A stretch of DNA of 64,000 bases from contig NZ_JAIQZJ010000012.1 of the NCBI RefSeq assembly GCF_020073815.1, positions 141,337 to 205,336 of the forward strand, given 5' to 3'. The notes beneath the pieces were generated by a model that saw only the letters and a program-made list of their open reading frames with translations, was not told the origin of the DNA and did no database searches. This document shows, one piece after another, positions 52,452-61,423 of this stretch. Both the position numbers and the translations under genes were made by a program. The DNA comes from Nocardioides mangrovi. GTDB taxonomy: Bacteria; Actinomycetota; Actinomycetes; Propionibacteriales; Nocardioidaceae. Every line of letters begins with the position of its first letter. The first letter of the stretch is position 1.

Positions 52452-54454
52452 GCGAGGTGACCGCGGCCGAGCGCGGCGAGACCCTCGGCCGCGGCTGGCG
52501 CAACCTCATCCGGGTCGCGGCGGTGCTGGTGCTGCTGGCCGCCCTGGTGGGGGTCGCGTGGGTCCGCGAGCACGACAAGGACACCGAGGACCAGCCGGCG
52601 GCGACCTCGACCGCCGCGGCCGAGCCGGACGAGGCCGACCCGCTCGCCCACGCCGCCCAGGAGACGCGGCTGCTCGACCAGGACGACGCCCGGCTGCGCA
52701 AGGTCAGCCTCGGCGAGGCCACCGGCATCTCCCGGGTCGACGGCACCGTGGTGCTGGGCGCGCGGCGGACGCCGTACACGCTCCAGGACCTGATCCGCGT
52801 GGGCGCCGCGGAGCGGACCTCGCGAACGGTCGTGACGCTCGTCCAGTCGGTCGCCGTGCGCCGGGACGCCTCGCTCGTGATCATGTCCCCGGCCGGCGGC
52901 ACCCTCCGGCTGGCCAGCGGGCCGAAGGGGTACACCAGCCTGGTCTCCTGGGGCGGCGGCATCGCGCTGACCGGCTCCGCCGACCACCACCTCACGGTCG
53001 TCGGCTGGGACACGTCGACGGACGCGCCGGACACGACCACCGACGACGGCCGGCCCTACATCCGCGTCAAGGACGGCGGCCTTGGGCTCGCGTACGTCGA
53101 CCTGTCCCACCTGGGCTACTGGAGCGGCCGCACCGGCGGGCTCTCGGTCACCGGCAGCACCGACACGACGGCCGTCGCGCGCCTCGCCCACGTCACCGCG
53201 ACCGACCTCCACATCGGGTTCTACGCGTCCGGCGCCCAGCGGGTGCGCGCGAACGACTTCACCGTCACGAGCCCGCAGCGGCACGGCGTCGAGCTCACCA
53301 ACCGCTCCCAGAACATCCGGCTCCGCGGCCTGACCGTGAAGAGGCCCGGGGAGGACGGGGTCGCGGTCTCCAACGGCACGGCCCACGTCCTGATCGAGCA
53401 CGCCACCATCACGAAGGCCGGCAGCTACGGCCTCGACGTCGACGGATCGCCGCTCGCCGACGGCCTCAACTCGGCCGGCTACGGGATCGGCAACTACTCC
53501 GGTCTGACCGTGCTCTCGAGCACGATCACCGGGAGCGCGTACGGCGGCGCGCGGATCACCGCCGTCGACCACGTCGCCATCGGCGGCACGACGATCCGCT
53601 CGGCCGCGACGGCCCTGGCGATCCACGGCGCCGCCACGGACGTGACGATCGACGACGGGTCCACGGTCGAGTCGGAGGACGGCGACGGCATCTGGATCAC
53701 CGACGACGTGACCGACGCCAGCGTCACCGACTCGACGATCGCCGGCGACGAGGTCGGCGTCGACATCGACCAGTCGCAGGCGACCGTCACGGGCAACGAC
53801 ATCACCGTCGGCACCGGGCACGGCGTCCGGCTCGCCGGCGACGGCGACGCGACGGCGACCGTCAGCGACAACCAGATCGACGGTCGCGGTTCCGGCGCGG
53901 TCTCGCAGGCCGGCGCGGCCCGCCTCGAGACCGGCGACGGCAACGGCGGCGACTGGACCTACCGGCCCGAGGCCGTCATGTGGGCCGAGCGGCACTCCTC
54001 GGCGATGCCGCTGCTGCTGGTGCTGGTCGTGCCGCTGGTCGGCCTGGTCTTCGTGCTGCGCCGGCGGCGCCAGCAGCGGGAGCTGCGCCGGCTCTTCGAG
54101 GAGTCGCTGGTCGCCCAGGGTCACCGCGCGATCGCGACGTACCGGCCGCCGGCGCCGGTCGTCCCCGAGCCCGTGGGAGGGGAGAGCGCACCCGAGCCCG
54201 TGCTGGTGCCGGACACGCCGGCCGAGCTGATCGAGGCGGCCGGGTCCCCGGTGCCCCCCGGGTCGCCGGTGCCGACCCTCCCGGGCGTCGCCGAGCGAGC
54301 CTTCCCGACCGCGAAGGAGTTCGCCGTCGCGGCCGTCACGGAGTCGGGCTACTCCCCGGCGATGGTGGCGCGGGTGCTGCACGTGCCGACCTCGCGGGTG
54401 CGCGACTGGGTGGCGGTCGCCGCCAACGGTCTGGACCAGAGGCCACCCGTCTGA
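52448..54454 (+). CDS. Membrane-bound parallel beta-helix protein with cytoplasmic HTH-like tail
   Basis: 668 aa. TM1 at about 19-39, then an extracytoplasmic region in which residues ~180-500 form a right-handed beta-helix (repeats such as RLRGLTVKRPGEDGVAVSNGTAHVLIEHATITKAGSYGLDVDG and STITGSAYGGARITAVDHVAIGGTTI). TM2 is at about 518-537, and a cytoplasmic tail ends in an HTH-like segment at ~624-668 (SGYSPAMVARVLHVPTSRVRDWVAVA). GTG start coupled to the GT2 gene. The pair recalls alginate polymerase plus the AlgG beta-helix epimerase, but the AlgG DPHD catalytic motif is not seen. Confidence 0.8.
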   Translation: MSEVTAAERGETLGRGWRNLIRVAAVLVLLAALVGVAWVREHDKDTEDQPAATSTAAAEPDEADPLAHAAQETRLLDQDDARLRKVSLGEATGISRVDGTVVLGARRTPYTLQDLIRVGAAERTSRTVVTLVQSVAVRRDASLVIMSPAGGTLRLASGPKGYTSLVSWGGGIALTGSADHHLTVVGWDTSTDAPDTTTDDGRPYIRVKDGGLGLAYVDLSHLGYWSGRTGGLSVTGSTDTTAVARLAHVTATDLHIGFYASGAQRVRANDFTVTSPQRHGVELTNRSQNIRLRGLTVKRPGEDGVAVSNGTAHVLIEHATITKAGSYGLDVDGSPLADGLNSAGYGIGNYSGLTVLSSTITGSAYGGARITAVDHVAIGGTTIRSAATALAIHGAATDVTIDDGSTVESEDGDGIWITDDVTDASVTDSTIAGDEVGVDIDQSQATVTGNDITVGTGHGVRLAGDGDATATVSDNQIDGRGSGAVSQAGAARLETGDGNGGDWTYRPEAVMWAERHSSAMPLLLVLVVPLVGLVFVLRRRRQQRELRRLFEESLVAQGHRAIATYRPPAPVVPEPVGGESAPEPVLVPDTPAELIEAAGSPVPPGSPVPTLPGVAERAFPTAKEFAVAAVTESGYSPAMVARVLHVPTSRVRDWVAVAANGLDQRPPV

Positions 54455-54502
54455 GCCTGTCCAGCCCTGCCGGGCCCGCACCCCTTCGTGGGCGAGGCGG
54501 GC

Positions 54503-54508
54503 TAACCT
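54503..54508 (+). promoter_or_regulatory. -10 element for leaderless M20 gene
   Basis: TAACCT ends exactly 7 nt before the ATG at 54516, without a ribosome site. Confidence 0.55.
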
Positions 54509-54515
54509 CGTCCTG

Positions 54516-55724
54516 ATGTCCGACCCCGCCGCCACCGCGCTCGTCGACGCCCTCGTCGACGAGGTCGTCGCCGACCACGGCGCCGACCTGGTGGCGCTCC
54601 GGCGGGACCTCCACGCTCATCCCGAGCTGTCCTGGCGCGAGACCCGGACGACCTCGCTCGTCGCCGCCCGCGTGGCCGCCGCCGGCTGGCGGGTCACCGA
54701 GCTGCCGCGCACCGGCCTGGTCGCCGACCTCGGCGACCCCGACGACCCCCGGCCGGTCGTCGCGCTGCGGGCCGACCTCGACGCCCTCCCGGTGCCCGAC
54801 CTGACCGGTGAGCCGTGGGCGAGCACGGTCGAGGGCGTCACCCACGCCTGCGGGCACGACGTCCACACGAGCGCCCTCGTCGGCGCCGCGCTGGCCCTCG
54901 CCCGGGTGCACGAGCGCGGGCTCCTGAACGGCCGGGTGCGGCTGCTCTTCCAGCCGGCCGAGGAGGTCATGCCCGGGGGAGCGCTGTCGCTCATCGACCT
55001 CGGCGTGCTCGACGACGTCGAGCGGGTCTTCGGCCTCCACTGCGACCCGACCCTGGACGTCGGCCAGGTCGGGCTCCGCGAGGGCCCGATCACCGGCGCC
55101 GCCGACCACCTCGACGTGACCCTGTCCGGCTCGGGCGGCCACACCTCGCGGCCGCACCTCACCGAGGACCTCACCTACGCCCTCGGCAAGGTCGTCACCG
55201 AGCTGCCCGCGATCCTCTCCCGCCGGCTCGACCCGCGGTCCGGGGTCAGCGTCGTCTGGGGCCTGATCCGCGCCGGCTCGGCCCACAACGTCATCCCCGC
55301 CACCGGCCGCGCCGGCGGCACGGTCCGGATGCTCGACGCGATCGCGTGGTCCGAGGCCGAGAAGCTGGTCCCGCAGCTGGTCGAGGAGATCGTGGCGCCG
55401 TACGGCGTCCAGGCGCGGGTCGACTACCAGCGCGGCGTGCCCCCGGTCGTCAACGACGCCGCCTCGATCCTGCGGCTCGCGACCGCCGTCGAGCGGGTGG
55501 TCGGCCGGGAGGGCCACGTGCCCACCCAGCAGAGCCTCGGCGGCGAGGACTTCGGCTGGTACCTCGACCGGGTCCCGGGCGCGATGGGCCGGCTCGGCAC
55601 CCGCACCCCCGGCGGCCCGACGTACGACCTCCACCAGGGCAACCTGCGGGTCGACGACCGGGCGGTCGGCATCGGTGCGCGGGTGCTCGCGCAGGCCGCT
55701 CTGGCCACGCTCCCCAGCGCCTGA
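54516..55724 (+). CDS. M20 family amidohydrolase / metallopeptidase
   Basis: 402 aa. Metal-site motifs of the M20D group: RRDLHAHPELSWRE near the N-terminus, ALRADLDALPV, HACGHDVHTSALVG, FQPAEEVMPGGA with the catalytic Glu pair, and GGEDFGWYLDRVPG near the end. It hydrolyses an amide bond of an N-acylated amino acid or similar. It has its own leaderless promoter. It precedes the nucleoside operon by 185 nt. Confidence 0.92.
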   Translation: MSDPAATALVDALVDEVVADHGADLVALRRDLHAHPELSWRETRTTSLVAARVAAAGWRVTELPRTGLVADLGDPDDPRPVVALRADLDALPVPDLTGEPWASTVEGVTHACGHDVHTSALVGAALALARVHERGLLNGRVRLLFQPAEEVMPGGALSLIDLGVLDDVERVFGLHCDPTLDVGQVGLREGPITGAADHLDVTLSGSGGHTSRPHLTEDLTYALGKVVTELPAILSRRLDPRSGVSVVWGLIRAGSAHNVIPATGRAGGTVRMLDAIAWSEAEKLVPQLVEEIVAPYGVQARVDYQRGVPPVVNDAASILRLATAVERVVGREGHVPTQQSLGGEDFGWYLDRVPGAMGRLGTRTPGGPTYDLHQGNLRVDDRAVGIGARVLAQAALATLPSA

Positions 55725-55857
55725 CCGCACGGGCCGATCTGCCGGTGGTAGAGCGGTCCTTGCTGAAAATCGGCGGGTCTGACTGACAAGTTCTGCGCAA
55801 CCCGCATCGACTCGGTAACAACTTCGTGAACGGGGTGGACCTGCCGGACGCAGGCCC

Positions 55858-55863
55858 TAGGGT
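55858..55863 (+). promoter_or_regulatory. Candidate -10 of the nucleoside uptake operon
   Basis: TAGGGT, giving a ~40-nt leader before the TTG start. In the leader ttcgtt (55864-55869) can pair with aacgaa (55895-55900) right beside the ribosome site ggagg. Confidence 0.45.
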
Positions 55864-55909
55864 TTCGTTGTTTTCCCGCTCTGCGGTTCCACCCAACGAA
55901 GGAGGCGTC

Positions 55910-57007
55910 TTGCGACGCACCACGAAGTTCGCCGCCGTAGTGGCGGCCAGCCTGATGGCCCTCACGGCATGCGGCAGTGACAGCGACGGCGGCAGCGACG
56001 GCGGCAGCGCGAGCGGTGGCTCCTCCACCGACGCGAGCGCCGACGTCTGCAAGACCGCCGACGGCAGCGGTCCCAAGATCGGTCTGGCCTACGACGTGGG
56101 CGGCCGCGGCGACCAGTCGTTCAACGACTCGGCGTACGCCGGTGTCGCGAAGGCCGTCGAGGACTTCGACGCCACCTGCCTCGAGGGCGAGGCCCAGGAC
56201 GGCGAGGCCGAGTCGGCCCGCGAGGACCGCCTCCGCCAGATGGCCGACGCCGGCGCGACCGCCGTCATCGGTGTCGGCTTCGCCTACAGCGACGCCGTGA
56301 ACGCCGTGGCCCCGGACTACCCGGACGTCGCGTTCGGCGTCGTCGACGGCTACGACCCCGACGACAAGGCCAACGACAACGTCGCGTACTTCTCCTTCGC
56401 CGCCAACGAGTCCTCCTTCCTGGTGGGCGTCGCGGCTGCCGAGACGACCAAGTCCAAGCAGGTCGGCTTCGTCGGTGGTGTGCACAACGACCTCATCAAG
56501 TCCTTCGAGGCCGGCTACACCGCGGGCGTCCACGCCGTGGACCCGAGCATCAAGGTCGACATCGCCTACATCGAGGAGAGCGACCTCTCCGGCTTCGGCG
56601 ACCCGGCCGGTGGCAAGACCGCCGCTGCGGGTGAGTTCGACAAGGGTGCCGACGTCGTCTACCACGCCTCCGGCGCCTCCGGCAGCGGTGTCTTCGACGC
56701 CGCGGTCGAGGCCGGCGACGGCAACTGGGCGATCGGTGTCGACTCCGACCAGTACCTCACCGCGACCGCCGACCAGCAGCCGCACATCCTGACCTCGGCG
56801 CTCAAGCGCGTCGACGTCGCGTCGTACGACTTCATCAAGTCGGTCAACGACGGCTCGCCGAACACCGGCTACGTCACCTACGACCTCAAGAACGACGGCG
56901 TGGGCTACTCGACCTCCGGTGGCTTCCTGGACTCGATCCAGAGCGACATCGACGGCTACGCCGACAAGATCAAGAGCGGCGACATCAAGGTTCCGACCGC
57001 CCCGTGA
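55910..57007 (+). CDS. BMP-family nucleoside-binding lipoprotein of ABC transporter
   Basis: 365 aa. TTG start at 55910 with an ideal ribosome site (gaaggagg 4 nt upstream). Signal peptide and lipobox ALTAC (Cys 21), then a Ser/Gly/Asp-rich linker. The BMP domain has IGLAYDVGGRGDQSFNDSAYAGV, FAANESSFLVGVAA and WAIGVDSDQYLTA, as in BmpA/PnrA and Med, which bind purine nucleosides. The downstream cytidine deaminase and thymidine phosphorylase point to nucleosides as substrate. A perfect hairpin lies between it and the ATPase gene. Confidence 0.92.
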   Translation: MRRTTKFAAVVAASLMALTACGSDSDGGSDGGSASGGSSTDASADVCKTADGSGPKIGLAYDVGGRGDQSFNDSAYAGVAKAVEDFDATCLEGEAQDGEAESAREDRLRQMADAGATAVIGVGFAYSDAVNAVAPDYPDVAFGVVDGYDPDDKANDNVAYFSFAANESSFLVGVAAAETTKSKQVGFVGGVHNDLIKSFEAGYTAGVHAVDPSIKVDIAYIEESDLSGFGDPAGGKTAAAGEFDKGADVVYHASGASGSGVFDAAVEAGDGNWAIGVDSDQYLTATADQQPHILTSALKRVDVASYDFIKSVNDGSPNTGYVTYDLKNDGVGYSTSGGFLDSIQSDIDGYADKIKSGDIKVPTAP

Positions 57008-57033
57008 CGGCGGGCGGATCGCCGCCTGACTAA

Positions 57034-57072
57034 CGTACGGGCCCGGGGTAGCGTGCTCCCCGGGCCCGTACG
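57034..57072 (+). terminator. Intergenic hairpin between binding-protein and ATPase genes
   Basis: Perfect 15-bp stem CGTACGGGCCCGGGG with its complement and a 9-nt loop. It lies 27 nt after the lipoprotein stop, with the ATPase gene 65 nt further on. Placed like known attenuators or mRNA stabilisers that keep the binding protein in excess over the permease. There is no U-tract. Confidence 0.7.
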
Positions 57073-57136
57073 CCGTTCCATGTCCTGATCTGCACGTCCT
57101 GGTCGCGCACCACCCCTGAATTGACGGAGGTCCCCC

Positions 57137-58678
57137 GTGTCAGCTGCGGCTGCCGACAGCGTCAGTGCCGACGCCGTCCACGCCCCCGAGGTCCGGCTGT
57201 CCGGCATCGGCAAGTCCTTCCCCGGTGTCATCGCCAACCACGACGTGGACGTGACGATCCGGCCCGCCACCGTGCACGCCCTGATCGGGGAGAACGGCGC
57301 CGGCAAGTCGACGCTGATGAAGATCCTGTACGGCGTGCAGAAGCCGGACGAGGGCACCATCGAGGTCGACGGCACGCAGCACTCGTTCCGCTCTCCGACG
57401 GACGCGATCGCGGTCGGGATCGGGATGGTCTTCCAGCACTTCATGCTGGCCGACAACCTCACCGCGCTCGAGAACGCCGTCCTCGGTGCCGAGCGGCTGC
57501 ACGGCATCGGTGACAAGGCCCGGGCCGAGTTCGAGTCGATCTCCTCGCGCTACGGCTTCGGCCTGCGCCCCGACGTGCTGGTCGAGACCCTCGGCGTCGC
57601 TGACCGGCAGCGCCTCGAGATCCTCAAGGTGCTCTACCGCGGCGCCCAGGTGATCATCCTCGACGAGCCGACCGCCGTGCTGGTCCCGCAGGAGGTCGAC
57701 GCGCTCTTCGCGAACCTCCGCGACCTGCGCAGCCACGGCCACTCCGTGCTCTTCATCTCCCACAAGCTCGACGAGGTCCTCGCGATCGCCGACGACATCA
57801 CCGTCATGCGCCGCGGCACCACGGTCGGCGAGGCCGACCCGAAGACGGCCACCAAGCGTGAGCTCGCCGAGCTGATGGTGGGCTCGGAGCTGCCCTCGCC
57901 CGAGACCTCGGAGTCGACCGTCACCGACGTCGTCCAGCTCTCGCTGCGCGACCTGACGCTCACCGACGAGGCCGGCCGCGACCTGCTCTCCGACATCACC
58001 CTCGACATCCACCGCGGCGAGATCCTCGGCATCGCGGGCGTCGAGGGCAACGGACAGGCCGAGCTGGTCGAGACGGTCATGGGCATGCGTCGCCCGACCG
58101 CCGGCCGCATCTTCCTCGGCGACGAGGACGTCACCACCTGGGACACCCGCCGGCTCCGCGAGTCCGGCGTCGGCTACATCCCCGAGGACCGCCACCGGCA
58201 CGGCCTGCTGCTCGACTCGCCGCTCTGGGAGAACCGCATCCTCGGTCACCAGACGCGGCCGCCGAGCGTGAAGGGCCCGTGGATCAACCGGTCCGGCGCG
58301 CGCAAGGACACCCGGCGGATCGTCGAGGAGTACGACGTCCGCACGCCCGGCATCGACACCGTCGCCCGGGCCCTCTCGGGCGGCAACCAGCAGAAGCTGA
58401 TCATCGGCCGCGAGATGAGCGGCGACCCGGTGCTCCTGATCGCCTCGCACCCGACCCGCGGCGTCGACGTCGGCGCCCAGGCCGCGATCTGGAGCCACAT
58501 CAAGCGGGCCCGCCACGACGGCCTCGCGGTGCTCCTCATCTCCGCCGACCTCGACGAGCTGATCGGCCTCTCCGACCGGATCGAGGTCATCCTGCGCGGC
58601 CGGATGGTCGGCACCTTCGACCCGGCCCGGGTGACGCCCCAGGACCTCGGCGCCGCGATGACGGGAGGCAACGCGTGA
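57137..58678 (+). CDS. ABC transporter ATPase with two nucleotide-binding domains (nucleoside uptake)
   Basis: 513 aa. First domain complete: Walker A GENGAGKST and Walker B VIILDEPTAVL. Second domain with the degenerate Walker A GVEGNGQ, signature ALSGGNQQK and LLIASHPTRGVD, typical of RbsA/NupA-like importers where one site is weak. GTG start with ribosome site acggagg. Overlaps the permease gene by 4 nt. Confidence 0.95.
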   Translation: MSAAAADSVSADAVHAPEVRLSGIGKSFPGVIANHDVDVTIRPATVHALIGENGAGKSTLMKILYGVQKPDEGTIEVDGTQHSFRSPTDAIAVGIGMVFQHFMLADNLTALENAVLGAERLHGIGDKARAEFESISSRYGFGLRPDVLVETLGVADRQRLEILKVLYRGAQVIILDEPTAVLVPQEVDALFANLRDLRSHGHSVLFISHKLDEVLAIADDITVMRRGTTVGEADPKTATKRELAELMVGSELPSPETSESTVTDVVQLSLRDLTLTDEAGRDLLSDITLDIHRGEILGIAGVEGNGQAELVETVMGMRRPTAGRIFLGDEDVTTWDTRRLRESGVGYIPEDRHRHGLLLDSPLWENRILGHQTRPPSVKGPWINRSGARKDTRRIVEEYDVRTPGIDTVARALSGGNQQKLIIGREMSGDPVLLIASHPTRGVDVGAQAAIWSHIKRARHDGLAVLLISADLDELIGLSDRIEVILRGRMVGTFDPARVTPQDLGAAMTGGNA

Positions 58679-59769
58679 ACACGCTCAAGCGGATCGGCTT
58701 CGCGCTGCTCGCCCCGGTGATCGCGGTCCTCATCGCGATGCTGGCGACCAGCATCGTGATCCTGGCCTCCGGCAGCGACTCGAGCGCGGGCGACTTCTGG
58801 TCGGTGATCCTGGCCAAGCCGGAGAACCGGATCATGGTCAACATCATCAACCAGACGTCGATGATCTACCTCTCCGCCGTCGCGGCCGCGATCGGCTTCC
58901 GGATGGGACTCTTCAACATCGGCGTGGAGGGGCAGTACACCCTCGCGTCGTACACCGCGGCGACCTTCGCGGGCGCCGCGCTGCTGCCCGGCGCGATCAA
59001 CGTCTTCGCCAGCCTGGTCATCGCGATGGCCGTGGGTGCGATCTGGGCCGGCATCGCCGGCATCCTGCGCACGACCCGCGGGGTCAGCGAGGTCATCTCG
59101 ACGATCATGCTCAACTCGATCGCCGCGATCCTGGTCGGCTACCTGCTCGACCAGTACGGCGAGCACGGCGGCAACCAGGTGCGCACCAAGGCGCTGCACG
59201 CCTCGAGCCAGGTGCCCGGCTGGGTGCCGTTCGAGGACCGTGACGGTGCGATCTGGACCCTCGGCCTGCTGGCCGTGGCCGTGGGCATCGGGTTCTGGGT
59301 GCTGCTCAACAAGACCCGCTTCGGCTTCGACCTCCGCGCGACCGGCCTCTCGCAGACCGCCGCGGTCGCCAGCGGCATCAAGGTCAACCGGATGGTCCTC
59401 GTCTCGATGCTGCTCTCGGGTGCCGTGGCCGGCCTGATCTGGATGCCGGCCTACTTCGGCTCCGCCTACACCTACGGCACGACCTTCCAGGCGGGCCTGG
59501 GCTTCACCGGCATCGCGGTCGCGCTGCTGGGCCGCAACCAGCCGGTCGGCATGATCTTCGGCGCCGTGCTGTTCGCCTTCCTCAGCGCGCAGTCCAACTC
59601 GCTGGTCTTCCAGACCGACATCTCGCCGAGCGTCGTGCAGATCACCCAGGGCGTCGCGGTGCTCGCCGTCGTCATCGCCTACGAGCTGGTCCGTCGCTAC
59701 CGCATCCGGCTCGAACAACGATCGGTCGCCCGAGCGCGCACCGCGCCGGCGCAGGAGGTGGCCGCATGA
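58675..59769 (+). CDS. ABC transporter permease 1 (nucleoside uptake)
   Basis: 364 aa, 8-9 transmembrane helices. Family motif GFRMGLFNIGVEGQYTLASYTAA and the later LLGRNQPVGMIFGAVLFAFL place it with NupB/YufP-type branched permeases. GTG start coupled to the ATPase gene. C-terminal ~25 residues are basic. Confidence 0.93.
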   Translation: MNTLKRIGFALLAPVIAVLIAMLATSIVILASGSDSSAGDFWSVILAKPENRIMVNIINQTSMIYLSAVAAAIGFRMGLFNIGVEGQYTLASYTAATFAGAALLPGAINVFASLVIAMAVGAIWAGIAGILRTTRGVSEVISTIMLNSIAAILVGYLLDQYGEHGGNQVRTKALHASSQVPGWVPFEDRDGAIWTLGLLAVAVGIGFWVLLNKTRFGFDLRATGLSQTAAVASGIKVNRMVLVSMLLSGAVAGLIWMPAYFGSAYTYGTTFQAGLGFTGIAVALLGRNQPVGMIFGAVLFAFLSAQSNSLVFQTDISPSVVQITQGVAVLAVVIAYELVRRYRIRLEQRSVARARTAPAQEVAA

Positions 59770-61028
59770 GCACGACCAACACCGACGTCGACCGGAGCGC
59801 GCCGTCGCCGCGTGCGACGAAGATCGCCGGGCTCTACCGGTCCTACTGGCTGGTGCTGCTCCTCGCCGTCGTCGGGCTCTCCCTGGTGCGCATCTTCACC
59901 GGGGCGGACGACATCTCCGCCGCCAACACCCTGCGCGCCGCGATCCTCTCGGCATGCCCGATCCTGCTCGCCGGCATGGGCGGCCTGTGGTCGGAGCGGG
60001 CCGGCGTCGTCAACATCGGCCTTGAGGGCCAGATGTTGCTCGGCACGTGGGGCGCGGCCTACTTCACCTACCACTACGGCCCGTGGGTCGGCCTGCTCGG
60101 CGCGGCCGGGATGGGGGCGGTCGGTGGCCTGCTGCACGCGATCGCGACGATCACCTTCGGCGTCGACCACATCGTGTCCGGCGTCGCGATCAACATCATC
60201 GGGCTCGGTGCCACGGTCTTCCTCGCGGAGGCGTTCTTCTCCGACCTGCAGTACGGCGGCCCGCGTCAGCTCACCGGTCTCGACGGGCTCCCGTTCGTCA
60301 CGATCCCGGGTGTGTCCGACGGGCTGGTCAACCTCAACGACCGCGGCTGGTTCGTGATCTCCGACCTCGCCGGCTTCCTGGCCGCGCTCACCACGCGCAT
60401 CTCGGTGCTCACCCTGATCATCGTGCTCATCGTGATCGCGACCTCGTGGCTGCTGTGGCACACGCCGTTCGGCCTGCGCCTGCGGTCCTGCGGCGAGAGC
60501 CCGGCCGCGGCCGAGTCGCTGGGCGTCAACGTCTACCGCTACAAGTACGTCGCGGTGCTGGTCTCCGGCGCGCTGGCGGGCCTCGGCGGAGCGTTCCTGG
60601 CCCTCGTCGCCGCCAGCGGGTTCACCACCAACCAGACCGGCGGCCGTGGCTACATCGGCCTCGCGGCGATGATCTTCGGCAACTGGAACCCCTTCGGGAC
60701 GCTCGGAGCCTCGCTGCTCTTCGGCTACACCGACGCGCTGCGGCTGCGCACGCCGTCGGCCGTCCACGCGCTGCTGCTGCTCGTCGCGATCGGCCTGCTC
60801 GCCTACGCCGCCTGGCGCTTCTACCAGGGCGCCCGCACCGCGGGGATCGTCCTCGGCCTGCTGGGGATCGGCTTCCTGCTGTGGTTCCTGCTCACCGACA
60901 CCGTGCCGCGCGAGTTCACCGGCATGACGCCGTACGTCGTCACGCTGCTGGTGCTCGCGCTCGCCTCGCAGCGCCTGCGGATGCCCGCGGCCGACGGGCA
61001 GGTCTATCGCAAGGGCAGCGCCGGGTAG
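59766..61028 (+). CDS. ABC transporter permease 2 (nucleoside uptake)
   Basis: 420 aa, about ten helices. Motif ERAGVVNIGLEGQMLLGTWGAAYF and LRSCGESPAAAESLGVN, as in NupC/YufQ. Longer than the ~310-320 aa usual for the family because of two or three additional C-terminal hydrophobic segments (GIVLGLLGIGFLLWFLLTD, MTPYVVTLLVLALAS). Overlaps permease 1 by 4 nt and the next gene by 1 nt. Confidence 0.93.
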   Translation: MSTTNTDVDRSAPSPRATKIAGLYRSYWLVLLLAVVGLSLVRIFTGADDISAANTLRAAILSACPILLAGMGGLWSERAGVVNIGLEGQMLLGTWGAAYFTYHYGPWVGLLGAAGMGAVGGLLHAIATITFGVDHIVSGVAINIIGLGATVFLAEAFFSDLQYGGPRQLTGLDGLPFVTIPGVSDGLVNLNDRGWFVISDLAGFLAALTTRISVLTLIIVLIVIATSWLLWHTPFGLRLRSCGESPAAAESLGVNVYRYKYVAVLVSGALAGLGGAFLALVAASGFTTNQTGGRGYIGLAAMIFGNWNPFGTLGASLLFGYTDALRLRTPSAVHALLLLVAIGLLAYAAWRFYQGARTAGIVLGLLGIGFLLWFLLTDTVPREFTGMTPYVVTLLVLALASQRLRMPAADGQVYRKGSAG

Positions 61029-61423
61029 TGGCGGACGACGGGTTCGACTGGGAGGCCCTCAAGGCCGCCGCCGAGGAGGCGGTCACCCACGCCTACGCGC
61101 CCTACTCCCACTTCTCGGTGGGCGCGGCCGCGACGGTCGAGGACGGCCGGGTCGTGACCGGCTGCAACGTCGAGAACGCGGCGTACGGCGTCGCCCTCTG
61201 TGCGGAGTGCGGGCTGGTCAGCCAGCTCCACATCACCGGTGGCGGGCGGCTGACCCACTTCGTGTGCGTCAACGGCGACCGCGAGATCATCATGCCGTGC
61301 GGCCGCTGCCGCCAGCTCCTGTACGAGAACGGTGGTCCCGGGCTGCTCCTCTGGACGGTCTCCGGGATCAAGACGATGGACGAGGTGCTCCCTGATGCGT
61401 TCGGTCCCGACGACCTCGCTTGA
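61028..61423 (+). CDS. cdd: Cytidine deaminase
   Basis: 131 aa, the homotetrameric short type. It deaminates cytidine and deoxycytidine. Zinc site C58-A-E60 (catalytic Glu) and P-C91-G-R-C94; the substrate loop is YSHFSVGAAA and NVENAAYG. The GTG start shares its first base with the previous stop. Its last 29 nt overlap the P450 gene. Confidence 0.95.
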   Translation: MADDGFDWEALKAAAEEAVTHAYAPYSHFSVGAAATVEDGRVVTGCNVENAAYGVALCAECGLVSQLHITGGGRLTHFVCVNGDREIIMPCGRCRQLLYENGGPGLLLWTVSGIKTMDEVLPDAFGPDDLA

